Assembly: GCA_963576735.1 (NCBI GenBank)
Contig: OY755177.1
Coordinates: 3,410,001-3,474,000 of the forward strand
Length of the DNA stretch: 64,000 bases
From: Bedellia somnulentella
Taxonomy: Eukaryota; Arthropoda; Insecta; Lepidoptera; Bedelliidae
Direction of reading: 5' to 3'
Both the position numbers and the translations under genes were made by a program. The notes beneath the pieces were generated by a model. The model saw only the letters and a list, made by a program, of their open reading frames with translations, had not been told where the DNA came from and did not search any database. Every line of letters starts with the position of its first letter. Position 1 is the stretch's first letter. Positions 52,320 through 63,100 of this stretch are shown here, piece by piece.

Positions 52320-52730
52320 GGTTGACAAATGCATCAAAATGGATGCAAATACGGCTTGAGGCCTTAAAATAAGCCAAGTATATCTGGTTGATTTGCTGTT
52401 AGCCGTTCAAACAACACACAGTTGACCTTTGAAATGCTTGCCGTAAATTGGCATCCTGTCGTGTTAATGTACGGCTTTAGACATTTATTATGTATATCTT
52501 CATCAGTTTACGCGGCTTTTGGCATGATATTACGACAGATTAATGCCACTATACGGCCAATGGCACTTGAATCCACTAAGAGCCGCAAAACTGGATTGAA
52601 TTATTCCAATATATGACCGCTATGCGGCTTTAGAGCGTTAGAATGATTTTGGAGTGCCAATATAAAGCCTTAAGACGAGTGGCAAACTTATATACGAGCT
52701 TTTACGGGCTTTAAGCTCTGCATAGGTATG
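52320..52730. repeat. degenerate repeat block 2 (same motif as block 1)
   Basis: Cores near 52351, 52401, 52440, 52471, 52512, 52553, 52581, 52616/52625 and 52706, with ACGGCTTTAGA, GCGGCTTTTGGCATG and ACGGCCAATGGCAC phrases. ACGGCTTTAGA occurs in the same orientation in block 1 (51080). Confidence 0.6.
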
Positions 52731-53329
52731 GAAAAAGATAGTTAGAGGGCTTTTCGTGTTACTTGGGCTGTGCTTCTCTTTGAAAAATATTCAGCAAAAT
52801 CTTTAAGATGAGATTTTTTAAACAAATTTTCGTGCTATACACACAAAATACACACACCATTTACATCAAATCTAACTACTCCAACTTCACATAGTCCACA
52901 AAATCTAAAATTCATTGCCAAAACTTGCTCGATAACAGCAGTTAGGAAACCGTCACATATTCCTAATACTCAGACAAACTTCCCATACACTTCAAGCCTG
53001 CCGCAAAACACATAATTTGGATCTCTCGAACGCTTCGCCTCTTACTTCGAGTGTCCATCCAACTGACTTCCGTACCGCTCTTGACTGGACTTAACCGGAC
53101 CTAACTGGATTTGACCGGTATTGAACGATGTCGAGTGACAGTTTACATAATTCAACGAGGCATGATTGTCGGGTTTTAATGGATGGCTTGTGAGTTTTTG
53201 ACATTTGCGAGTGGGTTTTAAGGGGTTCTGAATAAAATGCATTTCGTCGGTTTGAATAATATGATTCTTAATGCGTTTAAACCTACATGTAAGTAATTAC
53301 TACCACAGTCAAGTTTTGGTGTATTTATA
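52731..53329. other. AT-rich DNA, nothing recognised
   Basis: No signal seen. Confidence 0.4.
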
Positions 53330-53585
53330 ACTCAAACGTTCACGCTGTATATCACATTGTCACCTGGTGTTCATCCACGTTTTACTTGGACAGTATACTC
53401 ACGTAATATGACTAAGTACAACTCAGTCATGTGGGTTTCCTCACGATGTTTTCTCTCACCGTTAACAACCATGATAAATTAACTGACTTAAGAAAAGACA
53501 AATTGTTGTAGGCCCGACCTGAGATTTCAACCCTCATTGTCCTTCACGCTAAGCGGTGTTCTACCCACTGAGCTATCATAGTTCT
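53330..53585 (-). repeat. SINE-B copy with tail deleted
   Basis: tRNA-like head AACTATGATAGCTCAGTGGG on the minus strand and body present. The CCAACCCCTTCGGGG hairpin is missing although TTCACGCTGTATATC survives at the end. Confidence 0.75.
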
Positions 53586-53845
53586 TATTCTGTATTAATA
53601 ACTTTTTGATAGTTGTGTTTAATTAAGTTCCGTTTAAATTGCATTTATATTTGACTGTAATTTAAATTAAAGAGTTGTTCATTTGTTCCTCACCATAAAG
53701 GTTGACTGGAAGAAATCGCGTTAAGGCGATAAGTCCGCCTTTGTGTACATTTACTGTTCTGTAATTTTTTAAATACTGTTTGTGTGTTGTGTTTTTGTAT
53801 GCAATAAAGTGTTTATTATTATTATTGGGAATACTTTTAGTTCCT

Positions 53846-53896
53846 CGCCTCTCCCATGGCCGAAACAGAAAATTAAAATTTTTAATGGGAGAGGCG
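53846..53896 (-). promoter_or_regulatory. Dong 3' UTR hairpin
   Basis: CGCCTCTCCCAT and ATGGGAGAGGCG form a perfect 12-bp stem with a 27-nt loop. The same stem and loop length occur in the second copy at 57780-57830. A role in recognition by the reverse transcriptase is an inference from 3' UTR recognition in related non-LTR elements. Confidence 0.75.
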
Positions 53897-53928
53897 GTAC
53901 TCCCCGACAAGAGCACAGGCGGTCGGGG

Positions 53929-56900
53929 TCAGGGAGTCAGGTTCAAGAACCGACGGACGATCCGAGCCGTATCGAGCAGCACCGCTTTCTGCATTTGTGC
54001 TGGAACCGACACGCCACAGAAATCCAACCGCCTCAAGTTGGTCGCGAGGCTGGTTGGAATTAACCCGTTCGCGGACAAAACAATTGGGATTATTTCTGTC
54101 GAAGTCACACCCCACATGTCGGTGATCTCGTGAGCCAGATCGAGATATTTCCGACGCTTCTCGGTGTCGGCTTTCACGAGACCCTCGTCATGAGGGATAG
54201 TGACATCCACTAGAAATACCCTCGACTGCGACCGATCCCATACCACGATATCAGGCTTATTCGCTAGAATAGTCCTGTCCGTGATAACGGATCGGTCCCA
54301 ATAGATTTTGGCACGGTCGTTTTCTAGGATTGGCTCCGGCAGATACTTGTAATACGGCAGCCTCTGTTGCAAGAGTCCGTATTTTAGAGCGAGCTCCTGA
54401 TGCAGGATTTTGGCTGCTTGGTTGTGTCTGTGCAAGTACTCAGTGTTAGCAAGAGCCGAACAACCGGAAATAACATGCCTAAGTGACTCTCCGGGACGGC
54501 CACATGCTCGACAAACGTCTGTGGTACCGTCCTTTAGGATGTACTTCCGATAGTTCCGCGTCTTGATAACCTGGTCTTGTATTGCACAGACAAAACCTTC
54601 GGTTTCCCCAAAGAGGTCCCCGAAACGCAGCCAATGCAGGGAGGCTTTACGGTCCACGAAAGGTTCGTGAAGTACCTTGTAAAACCTCCCGTGCAGCTCC
54701 TTCTCTTTCCATACGGACTCCCGATCAGAGGTGCTAAGTACCTCCGGGGTTCGCCAATCCTGTGAGGCCAACGATAAGGGAGTCAGTCCTTTATCACTAG
54801 CGACCACCTCCCCCCGAATACTATCATCCGACATCGTCAAAAAATAGTTTCTGAGGTTGCATACCTCGCGGTTGTGCATGGTTTTGGCACTCAAGAGGCC
54901 TCGACCACCACACTTCCGCGGGATATACAATCTCATAACCGACGACCTTGGATGATGCATTCGATGAGAGGTCATCATCGTGCGGACTCGTCTGTCCAGA
55001 GCGTCGAGTTCGGTCTGAGTCCATCTAAGCACGCCAAATGTGTACATCAGTACAGGCATGACCCAGGAGTTAATGGCTCGGATCTTATTAACGCCTGACA
55101 AGTAGCTATTAAGCACACTTTTCAGGCGTTCATAAAACTCCTCGCAAACACCCTGTTTCATGTCTGCCACCTTCACACCGATGGTTTGTGACATGCCCAG
55201 ATACCGGTATGTTTCAGCCTCGGAGAGTGCCCTCAAATGATTGGTGCCGACATCGACACCATCAGAGTGCACGACATGCCCCTTCTCGACATGAATGACC
55301 GCACACTTATCGACCCCGAGCTCCATCTTGACGGAACCACTGAAATCATTAGTGATCGCCAGTAGCTCCGCCAATCTGTCAGCCGTGGGGGCGTAAAGCT
55401 TCAGGTCATCCATGTAAAGGAGATGAGGCAAGCGTGGCCCGCCTCTCCGAAACTGAAAGCCTGTCCCCGAATTCTCCAAGAGTGTACTCAGAGGATTCAG
55501 GGCCAAGCAAAACCAAACTGGACTCAGGCAATCGCCCTGGAAAATCCCTCGCCTTATATCAATTTGGTCATCCGCGTCCGTCATCCGCTGACCGTCTAAA
55601 CTCAGGATCGTCCTCCAGCACCCCATACATTGCCCGAGGAAGTGTCGAACTGCACTATCAATTTTGTACAGCTCGAGGACCCTCATGAGCCATGAATGAG
55701 GTACCGAATCGAACGCCTTCCTGTAGTCTATCCAGCCAGCGGAAAAGTTCCGACGGTTGCGTTTGACCAGTTGGCCTACGACCGCATCGGTGAGGAGCAG
55801 CTCCTTGCTACCGCGACTACCGCCCCTACATCCGTTCTGAGCTCCAGATATCACATTGTTATCAACAATGTGTTGAGTAATCTTGGAGCTCAGAACGGAT
55901 GTCAAGGTCTTGTAAATTGTACAAAGACAAGTTATGGGGCGGTATTGTGATGGATCCGCGGTAGCATCGCTCTTTGGAGCTAAATGAGTGACCCCAGTAG
56001 TTAAGAAGTTCGGGAGCGTCCCACTCTCGAGGGCGCTTTGGAACTGACGGGCGAGAGTAGCGTGACAGCGCGTGAACCCCTTCAACCAGTAATGGTGCAA
56101 TCCGTCCGGCCCCGGACTTTTCCAGTTCGGAGCCTTACGGATCGCAGCCACCACATCCTCCTCGGATATGTTGACGGGGTTCATGGGCGCTATGGGTTCG
56201 CACGCTCCCTCGACCGCCTCGAACCATCGGCCCTCTTCGTGATCAACAGGCAGCGACCAAAGCCTACGCCAAAAGGCAACTACATCAGCTTTTTCCGGTC
56301 GCTGACCTGTCGAAACCACATCGGGACGCTCCAAAGTTCTGTAGAACTTCTTCTGGTCACTCATGAAGAGACGATTCTGTTGGTACCTCTTTACCCTTTC
56401 AGAATATCGCCTAATTCGCTTACCCCAAGCAGCGATCTTCTGCTTCAGATCATCGATGCGCTCCACCAGTCTACAGGCAAACTCCGGTGAGTTGTCAAAG
56501 ACATTCTCACCAGGGAATGCCTCCCTGACGAAGCGCACCACCCTCGGCCTATTGTTGCCTGATCTGAAGCTGGTCAGTTTGCCGATGAGGACCCTGGCCT
56601 TTGTGATACGGCTTTCAATCCGCCTCATCCAGGCTGGTCTAGTTCTAGTCCTGGGACTAGTACTGCCAGCCTGGCGGGAGCCACCAGCTCTTGTTGGCGG
56701 CATCCTGACGCCGACAATTTGACAAACTGTCATTGCGGCGCCAAAGAGAATTGAATCCGTATCCCAAAGGTCCATGCTGCTCTCTAAAAATGAGGGCAGC
56801 ATGTTATTGACGGCCTCAACGACATCCCGAACCTTGATGCTGAGAGGAACTCGGGGCAGCCTTGGCCTCCTTTCGAGAGGCACTTGGCGATATTCCAGGA

Positions 56901-57567
56901 TCGTCTCTTCGAGTGCGCTCCTCACCAAATCCAAATCCAGGGAGACTGTTCCCCAATCGCTTTCCGCACCACCCACATCCGGCAGGTTAGCAATTGGCTC
57001 CCTCCGTACTTCCCGTTCAGGGACTGGAGGGAGAACCTGCAAAGGTGGCTCTTCGTCTAGCGGGGGAACAGCCTCGCGTCGCAATTGTTCGAGTTCGGTA
57101 GTGCTAAAAAGTTCTGAGCGCTGTATGTACCGAACTCGATCCGCCAGGTTTTGTTCTGTGACGGTCAAATTGGGCTCCAGCCGCAGAAATTCGCGGTACA
57201 TTGCTGCCCGATAACCCGTCCGTCCAGTTCTTGAACCCGAGGCCCTAATATAGGCCCGCATGGCATTCCTATTCATTTCGACCGTCCATGCCATGCGGCG
57301 CCTTGTTCCACCAGCGGCGGGCACCGACTGCTGGGACTGAGTTGCCCCAGTCCCAACCGATGCCAAGCCATCTGGTGGCTGAGGTGGTCGCGCAGACCGA
57401 CCAGGTGGTCGGGCCGGTCTGCGGCGGCTGGGGGACCGCATGCTGCCACGTCCAGCCCCAGCTCCAGACGTGCCCCTTCGATCACCCAAGGGAAGCGGCC
57501 CTATACGCTCATCATTATCATTATTTGCCATTATGATGAGCGAAGATTCACCCGGGGTTTCACTCAC
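53929..57567 (-). CDS. Dong/R4-type ORF: DNA-binding, reverse transcriptase, restriction-like endonuclease
   Basis: 1212 uninterrupted codons. Residues 1-90 are basic and Pro/Arg-rich. About 90-150 is a Myb-like DNA-binding segment (RRRMAWTVEMNRNAMRAY...PNLTVTEQNLADRVRYI). The reverse transcriptase spans about 470-760 with WKSPGPDG, a GIFQGDCLSPVWF block and the catalytic YMDD near 715. A CCHC finger (CRACG...H...C) lies near 1017. The restriction-like endonuclease near 1104 has PD-x12-D (KPDIVVWDRS, FLVDVTIP) and a following EKRRKY. Expected to nick TAA-repeat DNA and prime reverse transcription there. Length and the single-ORF layout fit the R4 clade. All catalytic motifs I can check are intact, so it may be active. 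Confidence 0.92.
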   Translation of the reverse strand: MSETPGESSLIIMANNDNDERIGPLPLGDRRGTSGAGAGRGSMRSPSRRRPARPPGRSARPPQPPDGLASVGTGATQSQQSVPAAGGTRRRMAWTVEMNRNAMRAYIRASGSRTGRTGYRAAMYREFLRLEPNLTVTEQNLADRVRYIQRSELFSTTELEQLRREAVPPLDEEPPLQVLPPVPEREVRREPIANLPDVGGAESDWGTVSLDLDLVRSALEETILEYRQVPLERRPRLPRVPLSIKVRDVVEAVNNMLPSFLESSMDLWDTDSILFGAAMTVCQIVGVRMPPTRAGGSRQAGSTSPRTRTRPAWMRRIESRITKARVLIGKLTSFRSGNNRPRVVRFVREAFPGENVFDNSPEFACRLVERIDDLKQKIAAWGKRIRRYSERVKRYQQNRLFMSDQKKFYRTLERPDVVSTGQRPEKADVVAFWRRLWSLPVDHEEGRWFEAVEGACEPIAPMNPVNISEEDVVAAIRKAPNWKSPGPDGLHHYWLKGFTRCHATLARQFQSALESGTLPNFLTTGVTHLAPKSDATADPSQYRPITCLCTIYKTLTSVLSSKITQHIVDNNVISGAQNGCRGGSRGSKELLLTDAVVGQLVKRNRRNFSAGWIDYRKAFDSVPHSWLMRVLELYKIDSAVRHFLGQCMGCWRTILSLDGQRMTDADDQIDIRRGIFQGDCLSPVWFCLALNPLSTLLENSGTGFQFRRGGPRLPHLLYMDDLKLYAPTADRLAELLAITNDFSGSVKMELGVDKCAVIHVEKGHVVHSDGVDVGTNHLRALSEAETYRYLGMSQTIGVKVADMKQGVCEEFYERLKSVLNSYLSGVNKIRAINSWVMPVLMYTFGVLRWTQTELDALDRRVRTMMTSHRMHHPRSSVMRLYIPRKCGGRGLLSAKTMHNREVCNLRNYFLTMSDDSIRGEVVASDKGLTPLSLASQDWRTPEVLSTSDRESVWKEKELHGRFYKVLHEPFVDRKASLHWLRFGDLFGETEGFVCAIQDQVIKTRNYRKYILKDGTTDVCRACGRPGESLRHVISGCSALANTEYLHRHNQAAKILHQELALKYGLLQQRLPYYKYLPEPILENDRAKIYWDRSVITDRTILANKPDIVVWDRSQSRVFLVDVTIPHDEGLVKADTEKRRKYLDLAHEITDMWGVTSTEIIPIVLSANGLIPTSLATNLRRLDFCGVSVPAQMQKAVLLDTARIVRRFLNLTP

Positions 57568-57756
57568 TTGCCCCGGGGAGACCGTTGTAACCCTATTCAG
57601 CGCTGGGACTAGTTTGTAGACACGGTCAACACCTACAAACTCAAGCGCAGACTATTTGCAAAGCCGGAATGGCAAACATATCATCCTGCCATTCCAACAA
57701 TGGGCGGTGGGGTCGTCACATCCCTACGCCTTTTTATCTACGCTTTTTTATTATTA

Positions 57757-58062
57757 TTTCGGGAACACTTTTAGCTTCTCGCCTCTCCCATGGCCGAAAC
57801 AGAAAATTAGAATTTTAAATGGGAGAGGCGGTACTCCCTGACAAGAGCACAGTCGGTCGGGGTCAGGGAGTCAGGTTCAAGAACCGACGGACGATCCGAG
57901 CCGTATCGAGCAGCACCGCTTTCTGCATTTGTGCTGGAACCGACACGCCACAGAAATCCAACCGCCTCAAGTTGGTCGCGAGGCTGGTTGGAATTAACCC
58001 GTTCGCGGACAAAACAATTGGGATAATTTCTGTCGAGGTCACACCCCACATGTCGGTGATCT
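57757..58062 (-). mobile_element. second Dong-like copy, 5'-truncated
   Basis: About 306 bp: the last 62 codons from MWGVTSTEIIPIVLSANGLI to the stop at 57863, then the 3' UTR. It diverges only slightly from the full copy. It starts abruptly at GGTGATCT, where ATTATTATCATAATAAGG follows, and its 3' end abuts TTATTATTATTT. It lies head-to-tail with the full-length copy in the same repeat. Confidence 0.88.
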
Positions 58063-58080
58063 ATTATTATCATAATAAGG

Positions 58081-59485
58081 TTAGAAAATTAGACGAATTT
58101 GAAAACAGATCTTTCGTCGTCAAATACGTATTTATAGTTTATCTCATGTCTTTTTTACGCTCTACAACACAAACGGAGAGCCAGCTTTAATCATTAATTT
58201 AAATTTCACATGATTTTCTTTAACCAAGAGGGCAAATCCACGCCAACTCAAAACTCGAAGTTCACGCCAAAAATCCCTGAAAGGGTGGTAGAGGTTTTAA
58301 AGTTTATTTTATATCATGTGAGATATTTGTCAATTCCAGTGTAGATAAAGTTTCTCTTGTACAAAAACCAAACTGTTTATTTCTATTTGTTCGATAAACC
58401 AATTTATGAAAAGACATATTCAAAATATAACTTTCAGTCATTATAGCAAAATAAGCATTTATCGATAACCGAATTCATGTCTTGACAAACCGAAATTAGG
58501 TCTCATTTGAGCTAATGATACTGTGTTGCTAACAAAAATATATATTGCTGCTTCTCTATGTATAATACTTAATCGTGATATGAGTAATTGGCTAGAATTA
58601 GGAAGATGATCCTTACATAAGTCTTTCGTTGATTGGTTTTGCTCAGACAAATTGCGAGTATATTTTATCAGTATTGGCAACATGTTTCATACTTCTTGTT
58701 GGTTTAATGTGGATGTTGGATAAGGTTAATTGATTTTCTATTAATAAAAATACTACATTTGATGGGTATTTCGTTGTAGGTTTTTTTTTTAATTTTATAT
58801 ATTTACTGTGCTGAAAATGTTTAAAGGATTTTGATCATTTTTTTATTACTACTATGTAAGTTCAATGAGAGGTTTTTTTTTTGAGAAATAAAAAAACAAC
58901 ATAGTTTCCTAGAGCTTTGTAGATGGCGTTGATGTAACTACGTTACTTACTTAAATTTTTTCTTCGTGGCCTCAATCGTGTTGCCACAATAATTTCGCCA
59001 ATTTCAACTTTAAAAACACACAAAAAACATCACCATAGAGTAACTTTTATTACCACGAAGGACTTATTCTTACCTATAAAAACAACAAAAAGAATGTTAA
59101 ATATAAATACCGTCTCTGTTTGTTTACTTTTAAGCTATCTTGGCTTAAACTGATATTTATTTAGACTTTCAAATCAGAACGTTTTTATTTACGTTCCGTT
59201 TTACAATATCATTACATGCAAGTGTTAAAAACGGTGTAACGTTCCGTTCCTACCAGTAACATAGCAAGTCTGGCGCCATCTATCCTGAGAACAGGGAAGA
59301 AGAAAAAAAAACAAGGAAAACCTCTCATTGGCTAAATATTTCATAAGAGCGTTCTCTTAATTTTAAGGTAATTTATTTATAAAAGCTTCGGCATCAGAAT
59401 GTTCCAACTTGTTTTTGGCTTTAAGCGACAATAATTGGTACAACTAGTAAAGGAAAGTTAGTAATAGGCTTCCTGTTTCTCACTT
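58081..59485. other. AT-rich DNA, weak SINE-B scrap
   Basis: At about 58257-58300, AAGTTCACGCCAAAAATCCC, TGAAAGGGTGGTAGAGG resembles a SINE-B tail. Nothing else recognised. Confidence 0.4.
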
Positions 59486-59642
59486 ACCGTCACGCCCTTC
59501 TTTTCCATTGCGGTAGACAGAGATTATCAATCACCACTTTTTTAATAGTGTCAAACAATATCTTAAAAAGTTTAATACCCATCCTACGACACCCACGGAA
59601 TGGTATTGGGTAGTGCTATTATTAGCCCGTACTTTATAAAAC
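59486..59642 (-). repeat. LINE tail joined to SINE-A head remnant
   Basis: TACCGTCACGCCCTTCTTTT, CCATTGCGGTAGACAGAGA (LINE tail, minus) is followed by CCTACGACACCCACGGAATG and GTAGTGCTATTATTAGCCCG (SINE-A head, minus). Either a chance adjacency or a chimera. Confidence 0.5.
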
Positions 59643-60032
59643 GCAATTTTTTTTTTCAATCTATTCCTTACAATGTATTCAATTTCAAATTTTGATTAAC
59701 AGTGTATATTTTAACTACAATTGTAAACTGGTTTCTCGAAATTCGGGCCTATCCTATTTTGGGAACCTTAACTTAATTTTGTACTACTTTAAATGCCTTA
59801 TCAAATAAACATTTTACATTTTGTATTTATTTTAATAAATCAACAACACGCAACACCAAATGTTACGTTTAATGCAGGAAACCTATTTAAATTAACATTG
59901 TATCGTAATTGTTCCCAGATACCATCCAAAAAAGATAATGGAATGTTTTGGAACCCTAATTCACGAGAACGCAAACAGAAACGCGCGTTATCGACCGATG
60001 GCCAAGCACCCAGCACCATGTAACTACGGAAC

Positions 60033-60102
60033 ATGAATCGGGGTGCTGTTTTTGTGTATGTCGCTGCATTGCTTTGCCTCAATCTAACGGATGCTAAAAT
60101 TG
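60033..60102 (+). CDS. exon 1: start and signal peptide
   Basis: ATG in GGAACATGAAT. An upstream ATGTAA at 60018 is a one-codon frame. Ends ATTG before GTAATG (phase 1). Confidence 0.85.
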
Positions 60103-63100
60103 GTAATGTAATGGATTTCAATTTTTATTTTTAAGTATGAATTTGATGGATGGAGCCGTGTAATGCCGGCTTAGAATGTCACTACCCCTTTCTATCCATG
60201 GGTATCGTGAGATGCAACTAAGGGTATGTGGATGTTTTAAGTAGTTTATAGGTGATGCGGTTGGAAACCCATCACCAACAATACTTTATTTCTACCATCT
60301 TGTCCCCTATCGACTTCCAAATGTGGAGTTCTAGCTCCGAAGCTCCGGCAACCCCTTTTTGGGATTTGCGGATTACCTCATTCATTCATAACGAGTTGGA
60401 TTTGAATTTTCACTGGAATATACTCATTAAAATGAAATCTTATACTCTTTCATGCATCGTTAAAATGAATGAAATTCTCTGAAATTTAATTATTTTCATA
60501 TATTTGGCAAGAGAGCCAACTCACACTCAACTCATATTATTACTGGAAATCCACACTCATGATGATAAATTTCTACTCTACATTTAATTAACGATGTATA
60601 ATTTTTCAGGTTATTTCTGGCACATTACAGACCTTCATTATGATCCATTTCACAACTCGGTAGAAATTAACAGAGGTAAATATTTCACTTCCTGGTACAT
60701 ACTCATTACTTCTGTTAAATACATTAGTAATTTAGTTTTTAACTGTAGTTTCTAGTTCTTTACTTTTGTCATTTCTCACAGCCCATATTTGTCCCCACCA
60801 AGGGGCTCGAGCCTACTCTATATAGGGCGATTAGGCCATAGTCCACCACGCTGGCCGATTGCGGCTTGGCAGACTAACGACTACTATCGTAATAGTAGCC
60901 GGGACCGACGGCTTAACGTGCCCTCCGAAGAAGGAATCATCTTAGTTTTCGGATAATCAGGTGATTCAAGCCTGCAAAATCCTTCCAGTCTGGGTTAAAT
61001 CTTACAAATTAAATTTGTAAGATTACCACCCCCGGGGATCGAACAGAGACCTTCGTACTTGAAACCAAGCGCTTAACCGCGAGACCACGGAGGCAATCTT
61101 TACTTTTATTGGGCCAATATTTTGTTTAACTGACGTAGCTACTTGATCGGTGTAATATGACTTTTTATATTTATATATTATTTCATTTCATTAAAGGTAT
61201 TAAATTAATTAATACATCACATAAAATTTAGTCACCCCATAATATTGCAAATTTACGATACTAAAATTGAAGCTTTGTATTTTTTCCTTATATTTTCTTT
61301 AAGTTATCCATGTTGATATTTAACTATGTCACCATCAACAACGTTGATAAATAAGTAAAATGTTAGTCATTGATATTTTGTTTGATTCCTTAAAGTATGT
61401 AATAAAAAACAAATTTTAGGGACAAGATCACTAATATGCTGTGTCGGCTTAGAATAGCACTACCCCATTTCTTCCGGTGGGTGTACGTAAGAGGCGGATC
61501 GATATTGGGGCCTTTAAGGGATTGTTGGGCGAGGCGGTTGTTGCAGGATGCGGACCCATCATTAACAACCTTTATTTTTATCATCATTTCCTCACTCACA
61601 TTTCCAAAAGTTTCTGAGGAATTTCTGATTCCTTAGCTCTGGCTACCCCTTCTAGGGATTTATAGCCTTGAGTTTATGTATGTATGTATCGCTAGTTCCA
61701 CAAACATTTCTTTGAGGCCATAAAATCTGTAAAAAAAGACTTTTTAAATTGGCAATACAGAATTTTCCATTCTATTCGTCTATTTGAAGGATGCCGCCAC
61801 AGTCACGGGGTGCACAAAGAGCACAACCACAGAAACAACCGTCATAGAATAGACCACACTTGCGACAGTTCGTGGGCTCTCATACAGAGTGCTGCGTCGT
61901 TCATGACGGAGCGACACCCTGATACGCTGGAGTTTGTGATGTGGACTGGGTAAGTTGACACATGTGTCTGAAATCAATATTTCCTTTATCTATGCTGTTT
62001 TACTGCTTAGCTAAGGGTAAGCTTTAAACCGGTTTCTCAATCTTTTTCCATCATGAACACTAGCTATATCATAACATAGACTATAAAAAACATTGTAAAA
62101 AATGATTTTGTAAATAGCCTTTTAACTCTAGAAGAGTTTCTTAAGAAGCAAAATCATTAGGTTCCATTCCATTGCGGAAATAATATATTCTCAGACTATA
62201 ATAAGATTTACAATGAGTTAATAAAATATGGCTAAAAAATGAAAACTAAAATGATCATCAAAAAACTTAAAATCAACACTACAAGAGGTTCAGCTTCCCA
62301 GGAAGGTGGTTGTATTACCCTTTTGTAAAGCGATACTTTTTCCTTGCGCAAAATATTAGCCAATCCAAGGATCTTTGCAACTTGCGATTATACAGGCTTT
62401 GTATATTTGTAAAAGATGGGCTAAGTAATATTTTTTTTTCTAATATATAGCTAAACTGACAATATCGTATTGTTGGTCTTGTAAAATTGCGCCCCGGCCC
62501 ATCTTAATAATTTAAAAATGAATACATTTTTCTATCAACCAACAGATCAATGTTTAGTTGTACTCGACTGCATTTTTTAAATTATTGATTTTAGTAGCCT
62601 TCAAACAAAACAAAATAATCAAAAAAAACATATTTTTTTCCTAGGGACATTTTATCCTCATCAATGGAACATTTACCAGAGGAAATAAAGCTGGAAGCAG
62701 TAAGGAATGTCACAGACGTGTTAAGTAGAACCTTTAGCAGCCAGTTCGTTTTTCCCGCTCTGGGACACAACGATCCAGCACCTTCGAAGAGGCTGGTCGA
62801 TATGTGGATGCAATGGCTACCCACTGAGGCGTTGCAGACTTTTGAACATGGTATGTTTATAGCTAATACTTTATATCTGGCAAAAATAATGTGAAACTTT
62901 ATTTGCATTTTAAAAATAAATACTTTTTAAATTGACTGATGAGCATGATGACATATTATAGTTTTTTATGATATTGTTTAATCATACATACATATACTCA
63001 CAGCTATAAATCCCTAGAAGGGGTAGCCAGAGCTAAGAAATTACAAATTTCTCAGGCACTTTTAGAAAATTGAGTGGGGTAAAGATGGTAAAGTAAAGGT

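Larger units (their letters stand above)
53818..57749 (-). mobile_element. Dong-like (R4 clade) non-LTR retrotransposon, full length
   Basis: About 3.9 kb between TAA-type repeats: the 3' end (left) reads GTATTCCC then AATAATAATAATAAAC on the minus strand, and the 5' end (right) meets TTTTTATTATTATT. A single long ORF (53929-57567), a 5' UTR of about 180 bp, and a 3' UTR with a 12-bp hairpin. Insertion in TAA repeats is the documented preference of Bombyx Dong. No duplication beyond the repeat can be delimited. Confidence 0.9.

Noticed and set aside
50960..52730. CRISPR array or prokaryotic defence locus
   Set aside because: Units are degenerate and unseparated, there are no cas-like genes, and the context is insect nuclear DNA.
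55434..57536. Plus-strand open frames opposite the Dong ORF
   Set aside because: They are mirror frames of a GC-rich coding sequence. The minus-strand frame has all the motifs.
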